Source of the DNA: Pirellulales bacterium
GTDB taxonomy: Bacteria > Planctomycetota > Planctomycetia > Pirellulales > PALSA-1355
Direction: 5' to 3'
DNA: 64,000 nt
NCBI GenBank assembly: GCA_022844125.1
Contig: JALHMI010000008.1
Span: 186,001-250,000, forward strand
Shown here: positions 1 to 10,693 of the stretch, one piece after another
Position numbering within the stretch: position 1 is the stretch's first letter
How the letters are laid out: each line of letters begins with the position of its first letter
Notes under the pieces: generated by a model
The model's input: the letters and a program-made list of their open reading frames with translations, nothing else
Told to the model about the DNA's origin: nothing
Database searches by the model: none
Program-made: the position numbers and the translations under genes

Positions 1-2906
1 GAATACGGCGGAGCGAACACGACGGTGCGGAGCACCTGCTGGTAGTTGGCCACACTGTCGATGCCCGAGAGCGTGACGCCGCTAGCGCTGTAGGTGGCCG
101 TGATGTTGGTGCCGGAGGTGTTGACGCTGAGCTCACCGCCGATGAGCGAGGGATCCATCTGGATCGTCGCGCCGACGAGCGTGGGCGAGGAAGTGGTAAT
201 TGTGAGTTCTTCCGCGTCGACGATCGGCAGCAGCAGTTCGCCGGGATCCTTATCGGCGGCGAAGTCGATGCCTTCGGCCACGCCGTTGAGGTCGAGGACC
301 GGGAAGGCACCGAGGGAGAGGCGGCGGGCACGGATGTCGGTGTAGCCATTCAGAACCGTCGTCCAAGTCACAACCGCTTCACCCGCACCGTTCATGGCCA
401 CGAATGGAAAGCTTTGATCATGGCTCGGAAGGGAATTCATGATGACCGCGTCGCCGAATGAAACGCCAGATGCGTCAAACGCCTGCACCATAACATTCTT
501 ATCTTCATTCCAGACGATGATGGTGCGTCCGGAATCGTCCATGGCAATATCTGGATGAAATGAATCTTCGGTGAACGAACTGCGTAGCGGGATCGTGTCA
601 GATAACGGGTTTGCGTCGTTGTCGTATCTGCGTGTAAAGACTCGACGCTCATAGCCGGGAGTAAGCAGGAAGTCTCCCCAGACCGTAGTGAAGCTGCCTG
701 CGGAATCCATCGCCATATCAAACCCGGTTGGATATCCTTCGCCGGTTGCAATGTCGACAATGTTGCCAATCGGTGTCGCGTCAGCCGCGTAACGCCGAGC
801 ATGGATCGAGTAACCAGGTCCGTTCTCAGGGGTATTCAGCCATGCGATGACGAACTGACCATCGTCGGCAATTCCGATCACCGGACCATCTTGCCAGCCG
901 GGCATGGGCGGATGCACGGGCGTCGCCGGACCTAGCGGCGTCCCATCAGCGTCAAAGCGTTGGAAGTGCACGTCGTAGTCGTTACCTTGATTGTTTATCC
1001 GTTTTGTGCCGGCAACCAAGAATGTTCCATCGTGTTGAAGCGCGACAGGAGTATAGACAAGTAAGCTCGCGAAGTTTGCGGCGAGTGGCGTTAGCGGATC
1101 TGCCCCGCCCGCATCGAACCGCTGTACGCCGCCAGATACGCGAGCCAGGTATTGCCCATCGGCCACTGGAATGAGCGCTACTGGGGTCGTGTTGAGGCCA
1201 ATAGCTGGAGCAATTTGATGGCCCGTCGTATCGAAAAGACGTACTTCCGAAGTTGGCGGCGCAGAAAAGCCGCTATTGGAATAGGAAATTGCAAAGCCGC
1301 CGTTGTCATCAATTCCAACGGCATCAGCACCATACGCCCTGATAGTCATCCTCTCCGGCCCAATGCCGAAAAAGCCTTGTCTCACGCTGAAAGAAATCGA
1401 GTAGTTTCCACCAGCCGTGCCGTTGTCGTCTCCATCGAGCGCGCGGCCCAGCGAGTCTTGAATCGAGTCGGAAACGATCAACTCGTACCCAGTGCCCCGT
1501 AACGGAGCAGTAAGCGTCACGTAGGCTACGTCGCCGACATAGGCGACACTGGCGATGAGGTTGCTAACGTCGAAACCACCTTCCATTAATTGCCAGTTCG
1601 CAACCGAGACGACCGAGGCTTCATTCATCGGCCGCGCGAAGGTCACGCGAAGTCCGTTAACCTGTGACAACAGAGTCTCGCCCTGTGTGAAGGCTGGTCC
1701 CTCCTCAGGCGACACCAGTTCCACTGTGGGGAAATCATCGTCCGTGAATCGCTTGGCGAAGATGCCCTGGCCGCTACCGTCTTGCGCCGCACTCTGCCAA
1801 GCGACGACGAATGTCGAACTATCCAGCATCGTGGCGTTAGGATACCGTTGATCGCCAACGACGTAGGTGTTTACGAGGAAATCCGTCTCCACAGTTCCGT
1901 TGGCGTCGAACCGCTGCGCAATGATGCCCCGCCCCGCGCCAGGCTCGTGCCGGGTGCCGCCAAAAGTAACAAGCAAGAAGTCCCCGCCCGGCTCAAGCAC
2001 GACCTGCCCGTGCGACGTAGGGAGGAAACGAACATCCACGGGTTCACCGTCAGCCAGCCCCGTCGAGTCAAATCGTTGAACGTAGTTGTAGAACCCGTTG
2101 ACTAGGTACCGAATCGCGAAACTACCCTCGCGCGTCAGGTCGATGCTCTCTATGGACACGTCGCCCATATGTGGTTCACCGGAGACAGACGTGTGAATGG
2201 TCTCGCCCGCTCCTTTGACTAGCGTAATGCGCGCACCGTAGGCAATAAGCAGATCACCCGCCGGATTCGAATCCGTGTAAATGCTCTGATAGTCATTTAA
2301 CAACTCACTCACTTCGATTTGATCGGTAACGGGCGTGCCAGCGGAATCGAAGCGGCGATAGAAGATCATCTCTGGATTGGTGGTGGAACCGTGCCAGATG
2401 AACGTGTGATTGCCGTCGTTGTCAGTATAGACCTTAACGCCTGAGGTACCCGAAAGGGGCAGCGTGTTGACAATGAATGATCCACCAACCGTATTGCCGC
2501 TGGCGTCGTGCCGGCGAGCTCGTAGCTCGGTTCCAGAGTCGTAAGCCACGATCGAGGTTCCGTCGGCCGCGACCGCAGCGTACCCTTTCGTCCACAACGT
2601 CTGCGTTTCACTGCCGACGGGATTGCCAGCCGCGTCGTAGCGCTGAAACGTCGGATAGGCGTTGTGATTCCAAATGACGGCAAAGCTGCCGTCTGCGAAT
2701 GCGGTTACGCGTGGCGAGGTCTGATCGCCCGCCGTCGTCGTATTCACCTGGAACTCGGCCCCGCCGACGAGCGCCAGCGGTTCGGCAATCGGATCATCCT
2801 GGGTGGCGCTCAGCAGCCGGCGCTCTTCGAGGATTTCCAGCCGAGGTACAACCGCACGCTGGGAGCGCTTCCGCGCGTGGCGCGCTTGATTCCAGGGCGA
2901 ATGCAT
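1..2906 (-). CDS. Large secreted repeat protein, partial (runs off the left edge); LEPR-XLL-like N-terminus, repeated RFDxxG motifs, cadherin-like segment near the edge
   Basis: Minus-strand frame from ATG at 2906 reads MHSPWNQARHARKRSQRAVVPRLEILEERRLLSATQDDP...; no stop found down to position 1; repeated 'QRFDADGT/RFDSTG/RFDAGG' motifs; near the edge 'LSGIDSVANYQQVLRTVVF', typical of bacterial extracellular repeat proteins. Confidence 0.75.
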   Translation of the reverse strand, partial: MHSPWNQARHARKRSQRAVVPRLEILEERRLLSATQDDPIAEPLALVGGAEFQVNTTTAGDQTSPRVTAFADGSFAVIWNHNAYPTFQRYDAAGNPVGSETQTLWTKGYAAVAADGTSIVAYDSGTELRARRHDASGNTVGGSFIVNTLPLSGTSGVKVYTDNDGNHTFIWHGSTTNPEMIFYRRFDSAGTPVTDQIEVSELLNDYQSIYTDSNPAGDLLIAYGARITLVKGAGETIHTSVSGEPHMGDVSIESIDLTREGSFAIRYLVNGFYNYVQRFDSTGLADGEPVDVRFLPTSHGQVVLEPGGDFLLVTFGGTRHEPGAGRGIIAQRFDANGTVETDFLVNTYVVGDQRYPNATMLDSSTFVVAWQSAAQDGSGQGIFAKRFTDDDFPTVELVSPEEGPAFTQGETLLSQVNGLRVTFARPMNEASVVSVANWQLMEGGFDVSNLIASVAYVGDVAYVTLTAPLRGTGYELIVSDSIQDSLGRALDGDDNGTAGGNYSISFSVRQGFFGIGPERMTIRAYGADAVGIDDNGGFAISYSNSGFSAPPTSEVRLFDTTGHQIAPAIGLNTTPVALIPVADGQYLARVSGGVQRFDAGGADPLTPLAANFASLLVYTPVALQHDGTFLVAGTKRINNQGNDYDVHFQRFDADGTPLGPATPVHPPMPGWQDGPVIGIADDGQFVIAWLNTPENGPGYSIHARRYAADATPIGNIVDIATGEGYPTGFDMAMDSAGSFTTVWGDFLLTPGYERRVFTRRYDNDANPLSDTIPLRSSFTEDSFHPDIAMDDSGRTIIVWNEDKNVMVQAFDASGVSFGDAVIMNSLPSHDQSFPFVAMNGAGEAVVTWTTVLNGYTDIRARRLSLGAFPVLDLNGVAEGIDFAADKDPGELLLPIVDAEELTITTSSPTLVGATIQMDPSLIGGELSVNTSGTNITATYSASGVTLSGIDSVANYQQVLRTVVFAPPY

Positions 2907-3155
2907 CAGGTGCTCTCTCGTTCCGCGCTCGGGGCAGGTTATTCCTTTGGGGGGATTGATCCATCGTAACTGAAGTAGCGACCCATTCGCAATAATACAC
3001 CGATTTTTTTATGGAAGCTTAACTCGCATCACATTACGAAGCCGTCCGTGCTCCGGAAGTTACCGGCCGAACGGCTCGCCTTGCCGCCTCCGCGAACGCC
3101 GAGTAGCATCGCAAGTGTCGATTGTTTCCAAGCTTTTGACCCCTCAGGCCGCCCG

Positions 3156-3896
3156 ATGTCCGATCCGTCGCCAACGCTCGATTCCTCCGAAGCTGACGAC
3201 GAGGCGCTCGAGTATCGCTCACTCGAGCCGCTGGCCATCGTGTCAGTTCTGTTGGGCTTGGCCTCGCCCGTTGCAATCTTTCAACCGCTGTTGGCCGTCG
3301 TGCCGATCCTGGGACTGCTCACCGCAGTGGTCGCTTTGGCAAAGATCGGCGGCGATCGCGCTCGCGGTGGCCGCGCCGTGGCGATTGCCGGCGTGGTGCT
3401 CTCGACATTTTTTCTCGCGGTGCCGATGGCCCGCTATGCTTCGGCCCAGCTCATGCTTCGTGGTCAGGCCGTGCCAGTGGCGACCGAGTTTCTCGAGCGA
3501 CTTCAGCAGCAGCGTCCCGAGGAGGCGATGCTGCTACAGATGGCGCCGGACTACCGGCCGCCCGTCGACGATGGCCTGTGGAGCTACTATCGCAATGACG
3601 AGCAAGCCCGCACGCAACTCGAGGCCTTCGTCAAGCAGCCGTTCGTGCGAATGCTGTTAGCGCTAGGTCCGGATGCCGAGGTGAAGTTTTTCAAAGTGAA
3701 CGGCATCGCCGCCGGGAATCAGCTTGCGCTGGCGGACGTGCACTACACGGTGACATTCACCGACCAGGACGGTCAGCGTAAGACGCTCGTGGTGGGCGTC
3801 TTGCTGGAGCGACGCGGTAAGCCAATGAATGCCGAACTGAACCCCTGGCGGATCCGCGAATTCACAACCGACTTTGCCGATCGACCGCCCGTCTAG
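3156..3896 (+). CDS. DUF4190-like membrane protein
   Basis: ORF 3048..3896; internal Met at 3156 preferred; two TM segments (LAIVSVLLGLASPVAIFQPLLAVVPILGLL...GRAVAIAGVVLSTFFLAV). Confidence 0.6.
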   Translation: MSDPSPTLDSSEADDEALEYRSLEPLAIVSVLLGLASPVAIFQPLLAVVPILGLLTAVVALAKIGGDRARGGRAVAIAGVVLSTFFLAVPMARYASAQLMLRGQAVPVATEFLERLQQQRPEEAMLLQMAPDYRPPVDDGLWSYYRNDEQARTQLEAFVKQPFVRMLLALGPDAEVKFFKVNGIAAGNQLALADVHYTVTFTDQDGQRKTLVVGVLLERRGKPMNAELNPWRIREFTTDFADRPPV

Positions 3897-3906
3897 CGAG
3901 TTGTCG

Positions 3907-4503
3907 TCACTTATTGTCGCGCGCTGCCTCGGCCGCGATTGCCGCACGTTCGGCCGTGCCCGATCGACGAGCCGCCATCTGGTAGTACACGGCCGCGGCG
4001 CCGGACTTACCCTGGGCTCGCGCGCGCCGTGCTTCGGCCAATAGCCGGGCGGCTTCCTCGTCCGTGGCATTTGCGGTCGCTGTTTGGCGGCGGCGAATCT
4101 CGGCGATGCTCAACAGTGGCGCGCCGGACGCTGGTTCGGCAGCGAGATTGCGTCCGGTGAGACTTCCGCGTTGCCAGGTGGCGCGGCGCTCGCGAGCCGA
4201 CCGCAGGAGCTCCGCCTCGGCGGCCCGCGGTTCGTGAATCTGAGCGGACACCTGCAATCCACCGGCGGCTTGCGAACCGCCGATCGCGCCTTGTCGCCGC
4301 GGGCCATACATCGTGCGGGAGTAGAAAGCTTGCCGTTCAGCGGCGAGTGGCGAGGCGCCGCTGTCGGGCACAATCACGGTCGTGTTCACGCCCGTCGACT
4401 TGAAGCTGGGGAGCTGGAGCGTGACGTTCGGCCCGCTTTGAGCGAGCGCGGATTCGGCCGCCAGCAAGACGAGCAAAAGAGTGCCAGGCGTAACGCTGCG
4501 CAT
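3907..4503 (-). CDS. Secreted hypothetical protein
   Basis: Signal peptide MRSVTPGTLLLVLLAAESALAQ; C-terminal Ala/Arg-rich helix; longer upstream ORF start judged spurious. Confidence 0.5.
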   Translation of the reverse strand: MRSVTPGTLLLVLLAAESALAQSGPNVTLQLPSFKSTGVNTTVIVPDSGASPLAAERQAFYSRTMYGPRRQGAIGGSQAAGGLQVSAQIHEPRAAEAELLRSARERRATWQRGSLTGRNLAAEPASGAPLLSIAEIRRRQTATANATDEEAARLLAEARRARAQGKSGAAAVYYQMAARRSGTAERAAIAAEAARDNK

Positions 4504-4598
4504 GGGAGAGACCTCCGCACGGTCGCTCGGATGGTTTCGAATGCCACCAATCTTCAGCCGGCATTCTAACGTATGAGGGCGGCCGCGGCCAAACTGCG

Positions 4599-6065
4599 TC
4601 AGGCGATCAGTTCCTTGATCACCCGGCCGTGGACATCGGTGAGGCGGAAGTCGCGACCGGCGTAGCGATAGGTGAACTTCTCGTGGTCGAAGCCCAGGAG
4701 TTGGAGCATCGTGGCGTGGAGGTCGTGGACGTGCACGCGGTTTTCGACGGCCGCAAACCCGAACTCGTCGGTGGCGCCGTGCACGTAGCCGCCGCGCACG
4801 CCACCACCGGCCATCCACATCGTGTAGCCGTGATGGTTGTGATCGCGGCCATTGATCTTGCCGGCGTTCGAGCCCTTCTTCGGCAGCTCGACCGTGGGCG
4901 TGCGGCCGAATTCGCCGCCCCACACGACGAGCGTGTCGTCCAGCAGTCCGCGCGCTTTGAGATCCTTGAGCAGCGCGCCGATCGCCTGGTCGCACTGCCC
5001 GGCGAGCTTGCGGTGGTTCACTTCGATATCGTCGTGGTTATCCCAAGGCTGGCCTTCGCCGTGCCAGACCTGGACGAACCTGACGCCGCGCTCGATCAGC
5101 CGCCGGGCAATCAGAATCTGCCGGGCCTGGGTGCCTTTGCCGTACATGTCCAGGATGTGCTGCGGTTCGCGGCTGACGTCGAAGGCATCGGCCGCCTCCA
5201 TCTGCATCCGATAGGCGAGCTCGAACGACTGGATGCGCGATTCGAGTTGCTCGTCGCCAGTGCGCTCCGCCAGGTGCGCCTGGTTGAGCTGGGCCAGCAA
5301 GTCGAGTTGCCGCCGCTGCTCGTCGCGACTGACGGCTTTGTTCTCGATGTTCTCGATCAGCCGTTCGACTTCGCGATGCTTGGTGTCGATGTACGTGCCC
5401 TGGTACACGCCGGGCAAGAAGCCCGACTGCCAATTTTGCGATTCCTGGATCGGATACCCGCCCGGGCACATCGCGATGAAGCCGGGCAGATTCTGGTTTT
5501 CGGTTCCCAGGCCATAGGTTAGCCAGGATCCCATGCTGGGTCGGATCAGGCGCGGTTCGCCGCAGTTCATAAGCAACAGCGAGGGCTCATGATTCGGCGA
5601 GTCGCCGTGCATCGAGCGGATGACCGCGATGTCGTCGATGCACGCGGCCGTGTGTGGAAACAACTCGCTGACTTCGATGCCGCTCTGGCCGTACTTTTCG
5701 AACTTGTACGGCGAGGCGAACGCGGCGCCCGTCTTGCGCTCGGTCGGCAGATTGATCGGCAGTTCCTGGCCGTGCCGCTTCGTAAGCTCAGGCTTGGGAT
5801 CGAACGTATCGACGTGCGAGGGGCCACCGTTCATGAACAAGTGGATTACTCGCTTGGCTTTGGCCGGAAAGTGCGGCGTCTTGGGGAGCAGCGGATTGAC
5901 CGCCTCTGCTTGAGCGGTATTGAGAAGGCCTTGTTCGCCGAGCAACTGACCCAGTGCGAGCGCGCCGAAGCCGATGCCGGTGCGGGCCAGCATCTGGCGG
6001 CGCGACAGGCGGCAACTCGATCCCCAATCGCTTGAATATCCGCCGATTGAATTGTGGTCGGCCAT
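4599..6065 (-). CDS. DUF1501 domain-containing protein (Tat-type signal)
   Basis: CRLSRRQMLARTGIGFGALALGQLLGEQ signal; RVIHLFMNGGPSHVDTFDPKPEL; VVWGGEFGRTPTVE. Confidence 0.93.
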   Translation of the reverse strand: MADHNSIGGYSSDWGSSCRLSRRQMLARTGIGFGALALGQLLGEQGLLNTAQAEAVNPLLPKTPHFPAKAKRVIHLFMNGGPSHVDTFDPKPELTKRHGQELPINLPTERKTGAAFASPYKFEKYGQSGIEVSELFPHTAACIDDIAVIRSMHGDSPNHEPSLLLMNCGEPRLIRPSMGSWLTYGLGTENQNLPGFIAMCPGGYPIQESQNWQSGFLPGVYQGTYIDTKHREVERLIENIENKAVSRDEQRRQLDLLAQLNQAHLAERTGDEQLESRIQSFELAYRMQMEAADAFDVSREPQHILDMYGKGTQARQILIARRLIERGVRFVQVWHGEGQPWDNHDDIEVNHRKLAGQCDQAIGALLKDLKARGLLDDTLVVWGGEFGRTPTVELPKKGSNAGKINGRDHNHHGYTMWMAGGGVRGGYVHGATDEFGFAAVENRVHVHDLHATMLQLLGFDHEKFTYRYAGRDFRLTDVHGRVIKELIA

Positions 6066-6082
6066 GGCACGAATCCTTGGTC

Positions 6083-8215
6083 TCAGTCGACAAACATAAA
6101 CTCATTCGAGAGCAGCACGACTTGGACGTAACGTTCCCAGGCGCTGGGACGATCGGCTGGCGTCTCGGCCGGCGGAGCCTGGTTGGCGTCCTCGCTGGTG
6201 AGAAAGCTCTTGCCGAGCTCGAGTTCCTGGCCAGTGGGTTTCCGCGCCAGCGCCACTTCGTACAAGCGCTCGACCTTCGCCGCCGGCTCGGTCGCCGTGG
6301 CGGACTCCTGTCGCGCCGCCAGGTGCTTCGCCTGCTCGCGGACGAACGGGTTATTCAACAGATACAAGGCCTGCTGCGGGACGGTCGTCGTGTAACGGCG
6401 TGGACTGTGCGTGTCGGGACTGGCAAAATCGAACGTGCGAAACAGATTCGGCAAATTCTGGCGATCGATCCGGCCATACAGCGTGCGGCGCGTGGGCCAC
6501 GGCTGGGCCATCAGGTCGACGGCCGGTCCACCGACCGCGGCATCGAGCTGGCCGGAAGCGGCCAGCAGCGCGTCTCGCATCGATTCAAAATCGAGCCGTT
6601 TGCGATTCATTCGCCACACGAGCCGGTTTTCCGGATCGAGCTTCGCCGCGTCCGGGCGATTGAAGCTCGCCTGCTGGTAGGCGGCCGACGAGAGGATCAA
6701 CCGATGGATGCTCTTGAGCGACCAGTTGTTCTCGATCAGCGTGGCCGCCAGGAAGTCGAGCAGTTCCGGATGTGTCGGTGGCGCGCTTCGCAAACCGAAA
6801 TCGCTTGGCGTATCGACCAAGGGCTGCTTGAAGTAATACATCCAGATCCGGTTGACGATCACGCGCGCCGTGAGCGGATTGGCGGGATCGACGATCGCCT
6901 GGGCGAGTTCGAGCCGACCGCTGCCTTGCTGAAAAGGTTGCCTCGCTTCGCCGGCCACGATCGAGAGGAACTGCCGTGGCACCTCTTCGCCGCGGTTGCC
7001 AGGGTTGCCGCGCACGAAGACGACTGGCGTGACCGGCTGCTCGGCTTCGGCCAGTGACATGACGTCCATGTCTTTCGGCTCGACGCTGCTCGCCAGCACG
7101 CCGTACAGCGAATAGTAGTCCTTGGTCGGGATCGGATCGTACTTATGGTCGTGGCAACGCGCGCACGTGACGGTCAGCCCCATCGTGCCGCGCGTGAGCA
7201 CGTCGATCCGGTCATCGATGATGTCGTGCGGATTGTTGAGAAACCGCCGGCCGACCGTCAAGAAGCCCATTGCCGCCAGCGGGCTGTCTTCGCCCTCGAT
7301 CGGCAGTCGATCCGCCGCGATCTGCCGGATCAGAAACTCATCGTACGGCAGATCATGGTTCAGAGCCTTCACAACCCAATCGCGATACTTGTAAGCGTGC
7401 GGGTAGTTGCGATCTTCTGTGAATAGATAGCCCTTGCTGTCGGCATAGCGCGCGATGTCGAGCCAATGCCGCCCCCAGCGCTCGCCGTAATGCGGTGAAG
7501 CCAGCAGTTCCTCGAGCGCGCGGTCGAGAGTGATCTCGCCGCTGGTTACGCGATCGATGTCGGCCATTTTCGGCGGCAGACCTGTCACGTCAAAGCTCGC
7601 GCGGCGATAGATCGTGCGCGGGTCGGCGGGCGTTGACGGAGTCAGGCCGGCCGCTTCCAGCCGAGCGAGAATAAAGTTGTCGACCGGAGACTTTGGCCAG
7701 GCACTGTTTTGAACTGCGGGGAGCGAGGGTTTCGCGATCGGCTGAAAGGCCCAGTGCGTGCGCGACTGCGCGGCGCGATCTTCCGGTTTAGGGACCGGCG
7801 TGTCATCGCCCGGCGCGGGCGCGCCCAGCGAAATCCAGTGCTCGAACTTCGCAATCTCCTCGGCCGCGAGTTTGCCGTCGGGCGGCATCTTCGGTTCGCT
7901 CTCATAGCGAACGGCGCGAATCAGGCGGCTGTCGTCCGGCTTGCCCGGTACGATCGAGGGTCCGCTCTCGCTGCCGGTGAGCATCGCGGCGCGGCTGTCA
8001 AGTTGCAGACCACCCTGCTTGTCCTCCCCATGACACTCCAGGCAGTGGTTCGCCAGCAGCGGCCGGATGTTTGCCTCGAAGTATTCGAGACCCTCGGGCG
8101 AACTCGCGGCGGCCGGCTCCGCGGCACGCGCCCCGCTGGACAAGGCTGGCCCAGCCGCGAGAATCAGCAGCGCGCAGGCGACCGTCCGATTGGTTTGCCA
8201 GTTCGTGATTCCCAT
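6083..8215 (-). CDS. PSCyt1 (cytochrome c)-DUF1549-DUF1553 protein
   Basis: IRPLLANHCLECHGEDKQGGLQLDSR (CxxCH), LDIARYADSKGY, CARCHDHKYDPIPTKDYY; start at MGITNW (8215) preferred. Confidence 0.93.
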   Translation of the reverse strand: MGITNWQTNRTVACALLILAAGPALSSGARAAEPAAASSPEGLEYFEANIRPLLANHCLECHGEDKQGGLQLDSRAAMLTGSESGPSIVPGKPDDSRLIRAVRYESEPKMPPDGKLAAEEIAKFEHWISLGAPAPGDDTPVPKPEDRAAQSRTHWAFQPIAKPSLPAVQNSAWPKSPVDNFILARLEAAGLTPSTPADPRTIYRRASFDVTGLPPKMADIDRVTSGEITLDRALEELLASPHYGERWGRHWLDIARYADSKGYLFTEDRNYPHAYKYRDWVVKALNHDLPYDEFLIRQIAADRLPIEGEDSPLAAMGFLTVGRRFLNNPHDIIDDRIDVLTRGTMGLTVTCARCHDHKYDPIPTKDYYSLYGVLASSVEPKDMDVMSLAEAEQPVTPVVFVRGNPGNRGEEVPRQFLSIVAGEARQPFQQGSGRLELAQAIVDPANPLTARVIVNRIWMYYFKQPLVDTPSDFGLRSAPPTHPELLDFLAATLIENNWSLKSIHRLILSSAAYQQASFNRPDAAKLDPENRLVWRMNRKRLDFESMRDALLAASGQLDAAVGGPAVDLMAQPWPTRRTLYGRIDRQNLPNLFRTFDFASPDTHSPRRYTTTVPQQALYLLNNPFVREQAKHLAARQESATATEPAAKVERLYEVALARKPTGQELELGKSFLTSEDANQAPPAETPADRPSAWERYVQVVLLSNEFMFVD

Positions 8216-8462
8216 GACAGACCAGTGACTGTGGGGAAAGGCGGGAGGCAGGGTAGCAGTTTGGTGGGGCAACTTCGGGGCGGGCACGGCAAGCCGCCCG
8301 GGACGGCTTGTCGTCGGAACTCATTATAACTGTCCGGCCAGCGCCAGTCAGCGCCCGGAATCTTGCCAGAAGGTGTAATGCCGCCTGCACCTCGCCGGCA
8401 CGTGTGGGGTAAGCTAACGATTGCACGGAATGCGGTTCCTTTTCTGCCGTCCGCCTCGCCCC

Positions 8463-10541
8463 ATGCCGACCATCGCCGAAGCTCTGAACCACGCGGCCAG
8501 TTTGCATCGCGCGGGCGACCTGGATCAGGCTGAGGGCATCTATCGTCAGATTCTGGCCGTCGACCCGAGCAGCGCAGACGCATGGCACCTGTTGGGGCTC
8601 GTGGCTCACACGCGCGGAGCGCATGCGATAGCGGCTGAATTCATTGGGCGCGCGATCGTGTGCGATGGAGCGCAGCCGAGCTTTCATCATCACCTCGCGG
8701 AAGTGCACCTGGCTGGTGGAAAGCTCGAACTGGCCGAGCAAAGCTGCCGGCAGGCGCTGCGGCTGAATCCGCAGCTCGCAACCGCCCACAACACGCTGGG
8801 GGTGATCTTGAACCAGCAGGGACGGTCTGCCGATGCCGCGACCAGCTTCGAGCGCGCGATCGAGATCAACCCTTCGTTCACGCTGGCTTATGTGAATTGG
8901 GGGGCCACGCTGCATGGACTAGGACGCTCGGACCAAGGGATCGCCGCTTGCCGGCAGGCGTTGGTGCTCGACCCCACGCTTGCCACCGCTGAGCTCGAAC
9001 TGAGCAAAATTCTGCGCGAGACAGGACAACTTGACGAGGCGTTCGCAGCCGCGAACCGCGCAACTGCCATCGATCCGAATTCGGCCGAAGCCGCGTTTCA
9101 GCTTGCTCTGCTCGAACAGGGCCGAGGCGCGATCGGCGAGGCCATTGCTCATTACCGGCGGACCGTCAGTCTCGAACCAAGGCATGCCCCGGCCTGGTGT
9201 AACCTGGGCACGCTGCTAAAGCAAAAGAAGCAGCTTCGCGAAGCATTCGAAGCATTTCAACATGCCGCGCAAACGGAGCCCACGCTGGCGGAGGCCCATT
9301 TCAGCCTGGGTGTCCTGCTGCAGCATCAAGGGAACATGCCAGCGGCACGCGACGCATATGAGCGCGCCGTCGCGGCGAAGCCCGAGTACGCCGAAGCTTT
9401 GAACAATCTTGGCTCCGTGCTGGCTCATGTGGGTGATTGGAAACGCGCGGCAGAGTGTTACTCGCGCTCACTGGAGATTCTGCCGGACGAGCCTGAAACG
9501 CTGAACAACCTCGGCAACCTGCTCAAGGTGCAAGGGCGCCTGGCCGAAGCGGCCGTCTGCTACGAACGCACATTGAAGCTTGCGCCGGACTACCCGCAGG
9601 TGCGCTACAACTGGGGATTGATGCTGCTGGCCCACGGCAACTTCATCGAGGGCTGGCCGCACTACGAGTGGCGGCTGCGCGCGATGGACGCCGAGCGCAA
9701 GTTCGACCAGCCCCGCTGGCAAGGCGAACTACTGCGCGACAAGACTGTTGTCGTGCACGCCGAGCAAGGTCTCGGCGATACGATCCAATTTGCGCGTTAT
9801 CTGCCGCTGGTTCGCGAGCGAGTCGGCCGCGTGATCTGCGAAGTGCAACCGGCGCTCGTGCCGCTGTTGTCCAAATCGCGACTGGCCGGAGTCGCAGAAT
9901 TCGTTCAGCGAGGCGCGGCGCTTCCCGAGTTCGACGTCCAGATATCCTTGCTCAGCCTGCCTGCGGTATTTCAAACGACCGCCGAGACGGTGCCACTGGC
10001 CGAGGGTTACCTGGCCGCTGATCCCGAGCGTGTTGCGAACTGGAAATCGATTCTCGGCGCGACGGATCGCCTGCCGGTCGGCATCGCCTGGCAAGGTTCG
10101 GCCGGATATCCTGGCGACCGCGAGCGTTCGATTCCGCTCGCCGAGTTTGCCCCGCTCGCGCTTCCGGGCGTGGAACTCATCAGCCTGCAGAAAGGCTTCG
10201 GCAGTGAACAACTGGCGCAGCTCGCCGGTGAATTTGCCGTGCGTGATCTGGGGCCGGAGTTCGACGCTACAGGCGGTGCGTTCATGGACGCCGCGGCAGT
10301 GATTCAGAATCTCGATCTGGTCGTGACCTCGGATACCGCCATTGCCCATCTCGCCGGAGCTTTGGGCAAGCCGACATGGCTGGCGACGTCGCTTGTGCCC
10401 GATTGGCGCTGGATGTTCGATCGCTCAGACAGTCCCTGGTACGCGAGCATGACGCTCTTCCGTCAGGCGCGACTTCGCTGCTGGTCAGACGTCTTTCAAC
10501 GGATGGCAGCCGAACTTTCGCGGCGATTTCGCAAGCCGTAG
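8463..10541 (+). CDS. TPR-repeat protein with C-terminal glycosyltransferase family 9/41-like domain
   Basis: Many TPR units (AEAHFSLGVLLQHQGNMPAARDAYERAV); C-term GLGDTIQFARYLPLV...DLVVTSDTAIAHLAGALGKPTW. Confidence 0.85.
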   Translation: MPTIAEALNHAASLHRAGDLDQAEGIYRQILAVDPSSADAWHLLGLVAHTRGAHAIAAEFIGRAIVCDGAQPSFHHHLAEVHLAGGKLELAEQSCRQALRLNPQLATAHNTLGVILNQQGRSADAATSFERAIEINPSFTLAYVNWGATLHGLGRSDQGIAACRQALVLDPTLATAELELSKILRETGQLDEAFAAANRATAIDPNSAEAAFQLALLEQGRGAIGEAIAHYRRTVSLEPRHAPAWCNLGTLLKQKKQLREAFEAFQHAAQTEPTLAEAHFSLGVLLQHQGNMPAARDAYERAVAAKPEYAEALNNLGSVLAHVGDWKRAAECYSRSLEILPDEPETLNNLGNLLKVQGRLAEAAVCYERTLKLAPDYPQVRYNWGLMLLAHGNFIEGWPHYEWRLRAMDAERKFDQPRWQGELLRDKTVVVHAEQGLGDTIQFARYLPLVRERVGRVICEVQPALVPLLSKSRLAGVAEFVQRGAALPEFDVQISLLSLPAVFQTTAETVPLAEGYLAADPERVANWKSILGATDRLPVGIAWQGSAGYPGDRERSIPLAEFAPLALPGVELISLQKGFGSEQLAQLAGEFAVRDLGPEFDATGGAFMDAAAVIQNLDLVVTSDTAIAHLAGALGKPTWLATSLVPDWRWMFDRSDSPWYASMTLFRQARLRCWSDVFQRMAAELSRRFRKP

Positions 10542-10693
10542 CGGTCGGGCAGTCTCTGCGGGTTGCTCACCGTTCTCTCACGGATTTCGAACAAAATGCT
10601 TGCGATTCCCTTTGACGCAGCCGAGAATCACGGGGCGCCCGCGCGGGGCGCTCATCTCTTCTTTTGTATTTCGCGAATCAAAAGGGCGGTTCG

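Noticed and set aside
4504-4995. Upstream extension of the 3907..4995 minus ORF
   Set aside because: Overlaps DUF1501 in another frame; Met at 4503 gives a clean signal peptide
10645-10661. GCGCCC/GGGCGC short stem before the MFS gene considered as terminator
   Set aside because: Only 6-bp arms and a mixed C/T tail; not convincing in GC-rich sequence
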